Positions 53,352-62,608 of a DNA stretch of 64,000 bases are shown one piece after another. The position numbers and the translations under genes were made by a program. Position 1 is the first letter of the stretch; each line of letters begins with the position of its first letter. The notes below the pieces were generated by a model. The model was not told where the DNA came from. It made no database searches and saw only the letters and a program-made list of their open reading frames with translations. The DNA is from Allobosea sp. CRIB-10 (GTDB lineage: Bacteria > Pseudomonadota > Alphaproteobacteria > Rhizobiales > Beijerinckiaceae), in the NCBI RefSeq assembly GCF_900112185.1, contig NZ_FOKP01000003.1, positions 341,006-405,005 of the forward strand, read 5' to 3'.

Positions 53352-54359
53352 TCAGCGAGGGCGCCCTGCCGAGCGCCTGACGATCAGCTCGACCGGCAGG
53401 ACGGTGTCCCGGTCGATCGGCTCGCGGCGGACCAGCGCCATCAGCTTGGTCGCCGCGAACTGGCCGATCCGGCTGGTCGGCACATGCACCGTCGTCAGCG
53501 ACGGCGAGATATGCGCCGACATGTCGAGCCCGTCGATGCCGACGACCGAAAGGTCGGCCGGCACGGTCATGCCGCGCGCATGGGCCTCCTCGATGCAGCC
53601 GATCGCCATGAGGTCGACGCCGCCGATCAGCGCGGTCGGCCTGTCCTCCAGCTCCAGCAGGGTGGCGCAGCCGGCCCGGCCGCCGGCGAGCGTCAGGGCC
53701 TGCTCCGTGACCAGCTGGTCCGGCAAGGAGAGCCCCGCCTCGGCCAAAGCCGCCCTCGCCCCGACGAGCCGCGCCGTCTGCCGGTCGTTGAACTGGAGCG
53801 GGCCGGTGATCATGCCGATGCGCCGGTGCCCGAGGCCGATCAGGTGTTCGGCGGCGAGCCGCCCGGCCAGCGTGTTGTCGATCGCGACCGAGGCGAAGTA
53901 GCCGTCGTCACACCAGGTCAGGACGACGGGAACGCCGGATGACCTGAGCAGCGCCGTCGTTTCCGGCGCACGCTCGGCCCCGACCAGCATCAGCCCGTCG
54001 ACGCCGCGCGCGAGAAGCGCCCTGACGGCTTGGGTCTCCGCCGCTGCGATCGATTCATGCGAGGCGACGAGCAGGAGATAGCCGGCCTGAGCCAGCGTCG
54101 CCTGCATCGACTGCAGCGCCCGCGCGAAGATCGCGCTGTCGAGCGTGGGCACGATCGCGCCGATCGTCATCGAGCGGCCCGAGGCGAGCGCGCGGGCAGC
54201 GCCGTCGGGCAGATAGCCGAGGCGCTGGGCGCTGTCCCGGACCTTCGCCAGTGTCTCGGCCGACAGCAGCTCCGGCTGGGCGATCGCACGCGACACGGTC
54301 GCAGGCGACACGCCGGCATCCCGCGCCACGTCGCTCAGCTTGATGCGGCGCCCCTCCAT
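53352..54359 (-). CDS. LacI family transcriptional regulator
   Basis: The 335-residue regulator has the N-terminal helix-turn-helix IKLSDVARDAGVSPATVSRAIAQPELLSAETLAKVRDSAQRLGY and a periplasmic-binding-protein-like ligand domain (TIGAIVPTLDSAIFARALQSM, RRIGMITGPL, VVGIDGLDMSAHISPSLTTV). It is divergent from the ABC transporter operon. Two LacI-type palindromes lie in the gap, one next to its own start, so it probably represses both itself and the operon until the substrate appears. ATG 54359 is chosen; GGAG precedes it at 5-8 bases. Confidence 0.93.
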   Translation of the reverse strand: MEGRRIKLSDVARDAGVSPATVSRAIAQPELLSAETLAKVRDSAQRLGYLPDGAARALASGRSMTIGAIVPTLDSAIFARALQSMQATLAQAGYLLLVASHESIAAAETQAVRALLARGVDGLMLVGAERAPETTALLRSSGVPVVLTWCDDGYFASVAIDNTLAGRLAAEHLIGLGHRRIGMITGPLQFNDRQTARLVGARAALAEAGLSLPDQLVTEQALTLAGGRAGCATLLELEDRPTALIGGVDLMAIGCIEEAHARGMTVPADLSVVGIDGLDMSAHISPSLTTVHVPTSRIGQFAATKLMALVRREPIDRDTVLPVELIVRRSAGRPR

Positions 54360-54372
54360 CAACTCTCCCTCA

Positions 54373-54386
54373 TGAAAGGATTTTCA
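54373..54386. promoter_or_regulatory. LacI-type operator next to the regulator start
   Basis: TGAAAGGATTTTCA is an imperfect palindrome of the same TGAAA...TTTCA type as the exact site at 54485. It lies 14 bases upstream of the regulator start and fits autoregulation. Confidence 0.65.
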
Positions 54387-54484
54387 TAAGCCCTACGCTT
54401 GAGCCAAAGCAATAACAAGCGTTTCAGTCGCCAAAACCAATCACTTCACGTGTTGACATCGGCCATCCCATCTGAAAGCTTAAT

Positions 54485-54498
54485 TGAAAGCGCTTTCA
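54485..54498. promoter_or_regulatory. LacI-type operator before the ABC operon
   Basis: TGAAAGCGCTTTCA is an exact 14-base palindrome with the central CG typical of LacI-family operators. It lies 24 bases before the first permease ATG. Its centre is 112 bases from the other site, so the regulator could form a loop. Confidence 0.85.
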
Positions 54499-54521
54499 TA
54501 AAAAGGCGCACGAGGAACGCG

Positions 54522-55298
54522 ATGATCGGACGGCGTGGATGGGTCAGCCTGGCTTCGGTGGCAGCAATGCTGCTGCTGTGGTTCGTCGTGACGACGGCGA
54601 CGGGCCTGGTCTCGCCCGGCCGCTTTCCCTCGCCGGCCGATTTCTGGCAGTCGCTGAGTCAGATCGCTACGCGCGGCTATGCCGGCGGCGCGCTCGCGAA
54701 CCACGCCTTCCATAGCCTCAGACTGGTGGTGCTGGGCTTCCTCGTCGCGATCGCGACCGGCGTGCCGCTCGGATTGTGGATGGGCTGGAGCCGCCGGGCC
54801 GAAGCGGCGATCAACCCGATCTTCCTGATCATCCGCCCGATCCCGCCGCTGGCCTGGATCCCGCTGGCGATCCTCTGGCTCGGCCTGGGCGACGCCGCCA
54901 AGATCATGGTGATCTGGTTCGCCGCCTTCGTGCCGTCGGTCATCAATTCCTTCGCCGGGGTGCGTAGCATCGATCGGCCGATCATCGAAGCGGCGCGCAT
55001 GCTCGGCACGCCGCGCTGGCGGCTCATCAGCGAGGTCATAGCCCCGGCGGCGTCGCCGATGATCTTCACCGGCCTGCGCCTCTCGCTGCAGGCGGCCTGG
55101 ACGACGCTGGTCGCCGCCGAACTGGTCGGAGCGCTCGTCGGCATCGGCTTCGTCCTGAACATGGCCCAGCAGGACATCTATCCCGGCATGATCCTCGTCG
55201 GAATGGTCACTGTCGGAGTTCTCGGCTGGGCGACGACCATGCTTCTGGGCCGCGTCGAGCGCCGCGCGCTCGCCTGGAACGTGGCGGGGAGAGACTGA
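54522..55298 (+). CDS. ABC transporter permease (TauC/SsuC type), first copy
   Basis: This inner-membrane permease (258 residues) has six membrane segments and the coupling motif EAARMLGTPRWRLISEVIAPAASPMIFTGLRLSL of the nitrate/sulfonate/taurine class. It is preceded by GAGGA and, further up, by the exact LacI operator. The reading frame continues upstream to 54399, but that would place the operator inside the gene. A second permease follows 4 bases on, so the transporter has a heterodimeric membrane part. Confidence 0.92.
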   Translation: MIGRRGWVSLASVAAMLLLWFVVTTATGLVSPGRFPSPADFWQSLSQIATRGYAGGALANHAFHSLRLVVLGFLVAIATGVPLGLWMGWSRRAEAAINPIFLIIRPIPPLAWIPLAILWLGLGDAAKIMVIWFAAFVPSVINSFAGVRSIDRPIIEAARMLGTPRWRLISEVIAPAASPMIFTGLRLSLQAAWTTLVAAELVGALVGIGFVLNMAQQDIYPGMILVGMVTVGVLGWATTMLLGRVERRALAWNVAGRD

Positions 55299-55302
55299 CG
55301 CC

Positions 55303-56091
55303 ATGAACAGCCCCCCGCTGCGAATAGGCGAGAAGCTGATCTGGGGCATGCTGGGCCTGGCCGGCTTCATCGGCCTGTGGACCGTACTGTCGGCCTGCGG
55401 GATCGTGCCGCGCCAGTTCCTGCCCTCGCCGCTCGACGTGCTCTCACGCATCGTTCAGCTGACGACCTCGCCCTTCGCGGGCGCGACCCTGCCGCAGCAC
55501 CTCGCCTCCAGCCTGCAACGCTATGCCTATGGCGTGCTGCTGGCTGCCGGTATCGGCGTGCCGCTCGGGCTGCTGATGGGCTGGTTCCGCCTGCTCGACG
55601 ACATCGTCACCCCGCTCTTCGACGGCTTGCGCTTCATCGCCCCGATCGCCTGGGTGCCCTTCGCCGCGCTCTGGTTCGGCACCGGCATCGGCGGCCCGGT
55701 CCTGATCATCTTCGCCGGCGCCTTCCCGCCCTGCCTGATCAACGCCTATCGCGGCGCACGCTTCGTCGAGCCGCGATTGATCGAGGCAGCGAGCATGCTC
55801 GGCACCGGCGATCTGCGGATGATCCTGGAGATCCTGCTGCCGGCGGCCACGCCCTCGATCGTGGCGGGCCTGCGCGTCGCCGCCGGCCTCGGCTGGCAGT
55901 CATTGGTCGGCGCCGAGCTGATCGTCGCGGCGGCCGGGGTCGGCTTCATGATGGTGCAGGCGCAGGCCAATGTCGCGACGCCCACCGTGATGGCAGGCAT
56001 GGCCGCGATCGGCATCGTCGGCATGTTGATCGACATCCTGCTGCGGCAGGGCGAGGCGTGGATGCGCCGCCGCCGCGGCCTCGAAGCTTGA
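55303..56091 (+). CDS. ABC transporter permease (TauC/SsuC type), second copy
   Basis: The 262-residue permease has the same class features as its neighbour: a short first segment, six helices and the coupling loop EAASMLGTGDLRMILEILLPAATPSIVAGLRVAAGLGW. Most taurine/sulfonate importers use one permease as a homodimer; two different ones suggest a specialised or less common subgroup. It is followed after 10 bases by the ATPase gene. Confidence 0.92.
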   Translation: MNSPPLRIGEKLIWGMLGLAGFIGLWTVLSACGIVPRQFLPSPLDVLSRIVQLTTSPFAGATLPQHLASSLQRYAYGVLLAAGIGVPLGLLMGWFRLLDDIVTPLFDGLRFIAPIAWVPFAALWFGTGIGGPVLIIFAGAFPPCLINAYRGARFVEPRLIEAASMLGTGDLRMILEILLPAATPSIVAGLRVAAGLGWQSLVGAELIVAAAGVGFMMVQAQANVATPTVMAGMAAIGIVGMLIDILLRQGEAWMRRRRGLEA

Positions 56092-56101
56092 AGGGCTAAC
56101 G

Positions 56102-56899
56102 ATGGGATCGATCCGTTTCGACAAGGTCGACAAGGTGTTCGGGCCGCGCGGCTCCGGCGTGAAAGCGCTCGACGACATCAATCTCGAGATCGGCGAGAAA
56201 GAGTTCGTGGCGATCGTCGGCCCGTCGGGCTGCGGCAAGACGACCTGCCTGCGCATGGTCGCCGGCTTCGAGCCACCGAGCGCCGGGACGGTCAGCGTCA
56301 ACGGCAAGGCCGTGACCAGGCCCGGGCCGGACCGTGCGGTGGTGTTCCAACAGTTCGCGCTCTTCCCCTGGAAGACGGTGCGCGAGAACATCGAGCTCGG
56401 CCTGCGCAACAAGAACCTGCCGAAATCGGAGCGCGACGGGCTCGTCGCCGGCGCGCTCAAGCTGATGAACCTGGAGAGCCATGCCGGTGCCTTCCCGCAT
56501 CAGCTCTCCGGCGGCATGCAGCAGCGCGTCGCCATCGCCCGCGCCTATGTGCTCGACCCCGAAGTGCTGCTGATGGACGAGCCGTTCGGCGCGCTCGACG
56601 CCCAGACCCGCGTCGTCATGCAGGAAGAACTGGTGCGGCTGGCGCGGGTCAATCCGCGCACCGTGCTGTTCATCACCCATGCGGTCGAGGAAGCGGTCTA
56701 TCTCGCCGACCGCGTCGCGATCATGACGCGGCGCCCGGGCCGCATCAAGGAGGTGCTCGACATCCGCTCGGTCCGCGAGGCCGAGAACTGGGACCGGCTG
56801 CAGAAGATCGAGGACGTCATGGATCTCGAATCCTTCGTCCACCTGCGCACGCAGATCTGGAAATCGCTGCGCGAGGAGAAGGGCGCTCATGGGGTCTGA
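56102..56899 (+). CDS. ABC transporter ATP-binding protein (TauB/SsuB type)
   Basis: The ATPase (265 residues) has Walker A GPSGCGKTTCLRMVAGF, Q-loop FQQFALFPWKTVREN, signature LSGGMQQRVAIARAY, Walker B LLMDEPFGALD and the switch His in FITHAVEEAVYLADR. This pattern is typical of the nitrate/sulfonate/taurine class. It drives the two permeases encoded upstream. The last 11 bases overlap the aminotransferase gene. Confidence 0.95.
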   Translation: MGSIRFDKVDKVFGPRGSGVKALDDINLEIGEKEFVAIVGPSGCGKTTCLRMVAGFEPPSAGTVSVNGKAVTRPGPDRAVVFQQFALFPWKTVRENIELGLRNKNLPKSERDGLVAGALKLMNLESHAGAFPHQLSGGMQQRVAIARAYVLDPEVLLMDEPFGALDAQTRVVMQEELVRLARVNPRTVLFITHAVEEAVYLADRVAIMTRRPGRIKEVLDIRSVREAENWDRLQKIEDVMDLESFVHLRTQIWKSLREEKGAHGV

Positions 56900-58145
56900 C
56901 CTCGCCGCCCTGCCGCGCCTGCAGCGCGACCTGACCGAGCCGGAGCCGATTCCGCCGGCGGGCATCGCGCGCGCCTGCGAACTGATGCGCTCGGGCCGGT
57001 TGTTCCGCTATGGCGAGATGGGCGCCGACCAGAACGACGTCGCCCTGCTGGAGCAGGAGTTCGCCGCCTTTGTCGGCCGGCGCTACTGCGTGGCGGTCAA
57101 TTCCGGCGGAGCTGCGCTGTGCCTCGCGCTGAAGGTGCTGGACGTGCAGCCCGGCGAGCCGGTCCTGGTCAACGGCTTCACGCTGGCGCCCGTCCCCGGC
57201 GCCATCCTGCATGCCGGCGCCCGGCCCGTCCTGGTCGAGATCGGTCCCGACTATGTCATCGATTGCGAGGATCTGCGGGCCAAGACCCGCGCATCCGGCG
57301 CCCGCATCCTGCTGCTGTCGCATATGCGCGGGCACATCGCCGACATGGATGCGGTCACGGCGGCCTGTGACGAGCTCGACCTGCTCCTGGTCGAGGACTG
57401 CGCCCATGCGCTCTGCGCGGCCTGGGGCGGCCGCGCGATCGGCACCTTCGGCGCGGCCGCGGCCTTCAGCGCCCAGACCTACAAGCATCTCAATGCCGGC
57501 GAAGGCGGCTTCCTGGTGCTGGACGATGACGACCGTACCGCCCGGGCCATCCTGCATTCTGGCAGCTATATGCTGCACGCCCAGCATCGCAGCGCCCCCC
57601 CGGCCGAAATCATCACCGCCTGGGAGGAACTGACGCCCAATTTCAGCATGCGCATGACGGCGCTCGCCGCCGCGCTGCTGCGACCGCAGCTCGACGATCT
57701 GCCGCGCCGCGCCGCGCGCTGGAACGCCATTCACGACCGGCTGAGCCATGGGCTCGCTCGCTCGCAGCATGTCCGGCTGCCGATGCGTCCGACCAGACAG
57801 CAATATTCGGCCACCTCCGTGCAGTTCTCGCTGGTCGGCCTCGGCGAGCTCGACATCCTCGCCGTTCTCGACCGCTGCGCCGGCCGCGGCCTGCCGATCA
57901 AATGGTTCGGGGCCGGGCGCCAGCAGGGCTTCACCAGCGCGCCGCGCAACTGGCGCTATGCCGGCGACCAGGGCGCGCTCGCACGGACCCACGCCATTCT
58001 CGCCGGACTCTGCGACATCCGCACGCCCCTGTCGCTGACCGACGAGGACTGCGACCTCGTGGCCGACATCGTCTGCGAGGCAACCGAGACCGTCGCCTGC
58101 GCATGCGCGGTGGCAGGGGAAACCGGGAGAGCCGCGACAGGCTGA
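56889..58145 (+). CDS. DegT/DnrJ/EryC1/StrS-type aminotransferase
   Basis: This is a fold-type I PLP enzyme of 418 residues. The cofactor Asp is D170 in LLLVEDCAHALCAAWGG and the Schiff-base Lys is K199 in AAAFSAQTYKHLNAGEGGF. The family aminates keto-sugars and related ketones, or does the reverse. It is embedded in the transporter operon, between the ATPase and the binding protein, so it most likely acts on the imported compound, for example by removing or adding an amino group. Its start overlaps the ATPase gene by 11 bases. Confidence 0.9.
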   Translation: MGSDLAALPRLQRDLTEPEPIPPAGIARACELMRSGRLFRYGEMGADQNDVALLEQEFAAFVGRRYCVAVNSGGAALCLALKVLDVQPGEPVLVNGFTLAPVPGAILHAGARPVLVEIGPDYVIDCEDLRAKTRASGARILLLSHMRGHIADMDAVTAACDELDLLLVEDCAHALCAAWGGRAIGTFGAAAAFSAQTYKHLNAGEGGFLVLDDDDRTARAILHSGSYMLHAQHRSAPPAEIITAWEELTPNFSMRMTALAAALLRPQLDDLPRRAARWNAIHDRLSHGLARSQHVRLPMRPTRQQYSATSVQFSLVGLGELDILAVLDRCAGRGLPIKWFGAGRQQGFTSAPRNWRYAGDQGALARTHAILAGLCDIRTPLSLTDEDCDLVADIVCEATETVACACAVAGETGRAATG

Positions 58146-58175
58146 GACCGGGCTAACGACAACAGGGAGGACGAT

Positions 58176-59225
58176 ATGAGACGGATCATTGCAGGATTGG
58201 GTATCGCCGCAGCGCTTGCCTGCGCCATGCCGGGCACGGCACAGGCCCAGACGGCGATCGGCGTCAGCTACCAGCCCTCGCTCTATTGGGCCCTGCCCTT
58301 CCACTACGCCACGGTGAAGGGCTGGTGGAAGGAGGTCGGCCTCGCCCCGAACTTCTCGACCTTCCCGGCCGGGGCGCCGCAGATCGCCGCCGCTGCGGCC
58401 AAGTCCTGGGATGTCGGCGGCACCGGCTCGGTGCCGGCCGTGCTCGGCGCGGTGCGCTTCAACATCCTGACGATCGGCCTCACCAACGACGAGTCGAAGA
58501 CCAACGCCATGATGGTGCGCGGCGACAAGTTCGACGCGATCAAGGCCAACCCGAAGTCGTTGAAGGGGCAGAAGCTGCTGCTGACGACGAACTCGACGGT
58601 CGATTATTCCGCCCGCAAATGCCTGACCAAATTCGGCCTGGCACCGAACGACATGCAGTTCGTCAATCTCGGCCAGGCCCAGATCATCACGGCGCTCACC
58701 TCCAATAATGGGGACGTCGCCGGCGTCTGGGCGCCCAACACCTACACGCTGGAAGACCGCGCAAACGCGAAGTATCTCTGCTCCGGCGCCGATGCCGACG
58801 CGATCGTGCCCGGCGCGCTGATCGTGCGCGCCGAGTTCGCCAAGGAGCGGCCGGACGATGTCACGAAGTTCCTCGCCGTGTTCCTGCGCGGCTGGTCCTG
58901 GGCCAAGGCCAACCCGGCCGAGGCGCGCACGCTCGCGCTGGACTTCTACAAGCAGGGCGGCCTCGAGGTCACCGCCCGCGCCATGGACCAGGAATTCGCG
59001 CTGCGCCCGACCTTCGGGCTCGACGAGCAGCTGAAGCTGATGGCGCGCGGCAGCGCCGGCTCGACCGTCGATGGCTGGTTCGGCGAGATCGGCAAGTTCA
59101 TCACCGAGGTCGGCACCATCCCGGCGAATCCGGACCCCAAGAACTATCTCACCGACGACTTCCTGAAGCGCGTCGCGGCGGACCCGAAGCTGCGGGCCTT
59201 CGCCACCGAGTTCGACAAGAAGTGA
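58176..59225 (+). CDS. ABC transporter substrate-binding protein (TauA/NMT1-like)
   Basis: The 349-residue secreted protein has a signal peptide ending GTAQAQ, then IGVSYQPSLYWALPFHYATVKGWWKEVGL and WDVGGTGSVPAVLGAVRFN, the pattern of the nitrate/taurine/sulfonate-binding cluster. It should determine the specificity of the transporter. AGGGAGGA precedes the start. It is followed by a hairpin with a T run, so transcripts may partly end here and leave more binding protein than downstream enzymes. Confidence 0.9.
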   Translation: MRRIIAGLGIAAALACAMPGTAQAQTAIGVSYQPSLYWALPFHYATVKGWWKEVGLAPNFSTFPAGAPQIAAAAAKSWDVGGTGSVPAVLGAVRFNILTIGLTNDESKTNAMMVRGDKFDAIKANPKSLKGQKLLLTTNSTVDYSARKCLTKFGLAPNDMQFVNLGQAQIITALTSNNGDVAGVWAPNTYTLEDRANAKYLCSGADADAIVPGALIVRAEFAKERPDDVTKFLAVFLRGWSWAKANPAEARTLALDFYKQGGLEVTARAMDQEFALRPTFGLDEQLKLMARGSAGSTVDGWFGEIGKFITEVGTIPANPDPKNYLTDDFLKRVAADPKLRAFATEFDKK

Positions 59226-59230
59226 CCTGA

Positions 59231-60622
<1,392 letters not shown>

Positions 60623-60624
60623 GC

Positions 60625-61395
60625 ATGTTCCGCCTCTCGGCGCTGTTCGACCTGAGCGGGCGCACCGCCCTGGTCACCGGCGGCAATAGCGGCATCGGGC
60701 TCGCCATGGCTCGCGCGCTCGGCCTCGCCGGCGCGCGGCTCGTCCTGGTCGCGCGCCGCGAGGAGGAATTGCGCAAGGCGGCGGGAGGGCTCGTCGCGGA
60801 CGGGATCGCCGCCGAGACCATCCCGGCCGACCTCGCCGCACCGGATGCGGGTGCGACACTCGCGGCGGCCTGCACCAGTCTCGGCCAGGAGATCGACATC
60901 CTCGTCAACGGCGCCGGACTCAATCTGCGCCAGCCCTTCGCCGAGGTGACGGCCGCGGCCTTCGACCTGCACATGGCACTGCATCTGCGCGCGCCCTTCC
61001 TGCTGACGCAGGCCTTTGCCCCGGCGATGGCGCGACGCGGCCATGGCCGGATCATCAACATCGCCTCGCTGCAGAGCTGGCGGGCCTTTCCCGACAGCGC
61101 GCCCTATGGCGCCGCCAAGGGAGGCGTCGTGCAGTTGACGCGGGCGATCGCGCAGGAATGGTCGAAGCATGGCGTGACCTGCAACGCGATCGCGCCGGGA
61201 TTCTTCCCGACACCGCTGACGCAGGCGGTCTTCGCTGACGCCAAACGCTCAGCCCGCAACGCGGCGCAGACGGCGATCGGCCGCAATGGCGAACTCGACG
61301 ACCTCGCAGGCGCGACGGTCTTCCTCGCCGCGCCGGCCTCGGCCTACGTCACCGGCCAGACGCTCGCCGTTGACGGCGGCTTCACCGCGAAATAA
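60625..61395 (+). CDS. SDR family oxidoreductase (gluconate 5-dehydrogenase-like)
   Basis: This is a short-chain dehydrogenase of 256 residues. The N-terminus [38 protein letters not shown] is typical of sugar-acid and polyol dehydrogenases. NGAG lies near residue 94, and the catalytic Ser and Tyr-x3-Lys are in [24 protein letters not shown]. The gene starts 2 bases after the HisD-like stop, so they are coupled. In sulfopropanediol pathways an SDR and a zinc dehydrogenase convert the wrong stereoisomer; the same role is possible here. Confidence 0.88.
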   Translation: MFRLSALFDLSGRTALVTGGNSGIGLAMARALGLAGARLVLVARREEELRKAAGGLVADGIAAETIPADLAAPDAGATLAAACTSLGQEIDILVNGAGLNLRQPFAEVTAAAFDLHMALHLRAPFLLTQAFAPAMARRGHGRIINIASLQSWRAFPDSAPYGAAKGGVVQLTRAIAQEWSKHGVTCNAIAPGFFPTPLTQAVFADAKRSARNAAQTAIGRNGELDDLAGATVFLAAPASAYVTGQTLAVDGGFTAK

Positions 61396-61408
61396 GGAGG
61401 GCGGCCTG

Positions 61409-62401
61409 ATGAAGGCTCTCGTCTATACCGGCGCCAACAGCCTCGTCTTCCGGGAGGAGCCTGACCCGGTCCCGCAGGCCGACGAGGTCCTGATCCGGGT
61501 CGAGGCGGTCGGGATCTGCGGCTCGGACATGCACGCCTATCACGGCTTCGATTCCCGCCGCCCGCCGCCGCTGATCCTCGGCCACGAGGCGGCGGGGCAT
61601 ATCGCCAGCGGTCCCCGGACAGGCGAGCCGGTGACGATCAATCCGCTCGTCGTCGACCCCGCCTGCCCCTATGCGATCGAGGGACGCTGGCATCTGTCGC
61701 CGACGCGGCAGATCATCTCGATGCCGCCGCGCCCTGGCGCCTTCGCCGAGCTCGTCCGTATCCCCGTGCGCAACCTTTTGCCGATCCCCAAGACGATGCC
61801 GATCGCACATGCGGCGCTCGCCGAGCCCATTGCCGTCTCCTGGCACGCGGTACGGATCGGGATGGAGCGGCTGCACCAGCCGCTCGCCGCCTGCAAGGTA
61901 GCCGTCCTCGGCGGCGGCGCGATCGGCCTCGCCGCGGCGCTCGTCGCCCGGCTCTTTGGCGCGAGGAACCTCGTGGTGGGAGAGACCAACCCGCTGCGGC
62001 GCAAGACCCTGAAACTAACAGAAGATCTCGTCGCCTATGACCCGGGGGAGACCGCGCCTTACGACAGCAGCATCGATCTGGTGATCGATGCCGTCGGGGC
62101 CGGTGCGACGCGGGCCGCGGCCTGCCGCATGGTGCGTCCGGGCGGGGTCATCGTCCATGTCGGCCTCCTGCCTGGGCAGGATGGCCTCGACATCCGCAAG
62201 ATCACGCTGCAGGAGATCACGCTCGCCGGCGTCTATTGCTACACGCCCCAGGATTTCACAGCCACGGTCGAGGCGCTGTGTTCGCAAAGGCTCGGCTCGC
62301 TCGGCTGGTTCGAGGAGCGCCCGCTCGCAGAGGGCGCCTCGGCCTTTGCGGACATCGACGGCGGCAGAACGGCGGCCGCCAAGATCGTCCTGCGCTGCTG
62401 A
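61409..62401 (+). CDS. Zinc-dependent alcohol dehydrogenase (L-idonate/threonine dehydrogenase-like)
   Basis: This is a medium-chain dehydrogenase of 330 residues. Catalytic zinc ligands are Cys in GICGSDMHAYHG and His-Glu in LGHEAAGHI, with a Rossmann motif VAVLGGGAIGLAAAL. The structural-zinc cysteine loop of the family is reduced. GGAGG lies at good spacing before ATG 61409. It is the last gene of the catabolic cluster and probably oxidises a polyol hydroxyl at C2 or C5. The region between its stop and the tRNA gene (130 bases) holds no gene. Confidence 0.88.
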   Translation: MKALVYTGANSLVFREEPDPVPQADEVLIRVEAVGICGSDMHAYHGFDSRRPPPLILGHEAAGHIASGPRTGEPVTINPLVVDPACPYAIEGRWHLSPTRQIISMPPRPGAFAELVRIPVRNLLPIPKTMPIAHAALAEPIAVSWHAVRIGMERLHQPLAACKVAVLGGGAIGLAAALVARLFGARNLVVGETNPLRRKTLKLTEDLVAYDPGETAPYDSSIDLVIDAVGAGATRAAACRMVRPGGVIVHVGLLPGQDGLDIRKITLQEITLAGVYCYTPQDFTATVEALCSQRLGSLGWFEERPLAEGASAFADIDGGRTAAAKIVLRC

Positions 62402-62531
62402 CTGGATCATTCACTGGCGTCAGTTCGGTTTGTTCGACCACGATCTCGCCGCGTTCGCGGATGAAAGGCCCGGACAAGCAAATCCCGCATTGCCGAGCGG
62501 GCGGCAATCAGCTATCCAGCCTCCACGGTTA

Positions 62532-62608
62532 GCGCCCGTAGCTCAGCTGGATAGAGCGTTGCCCTCCGAAGGCAAAGGTCACACGTTCGAATCGTGTCGG
62601 GCGCGCCA
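62532..62608 (+). tRNA. tRNA-Arg (anticodon CCG)
   Basis: All parts fold by eye. The acceptor is GCGCCCG / CGGGCGC. A D arm follows, then an anticodon stem TTGCC / GGCAA around the loop CTCCGAA (anticodon CCG). The variable loop is AGGTC, the T arm is ACACG-TTCGAAT-CGTGT, and CCA is encoded. It reads CGG. Its 3' part from 62579 overlaps the end of the serine recombinase gene on the other strand, which marks it as the target site of the mobile element to its right. Confidence 0.95.
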
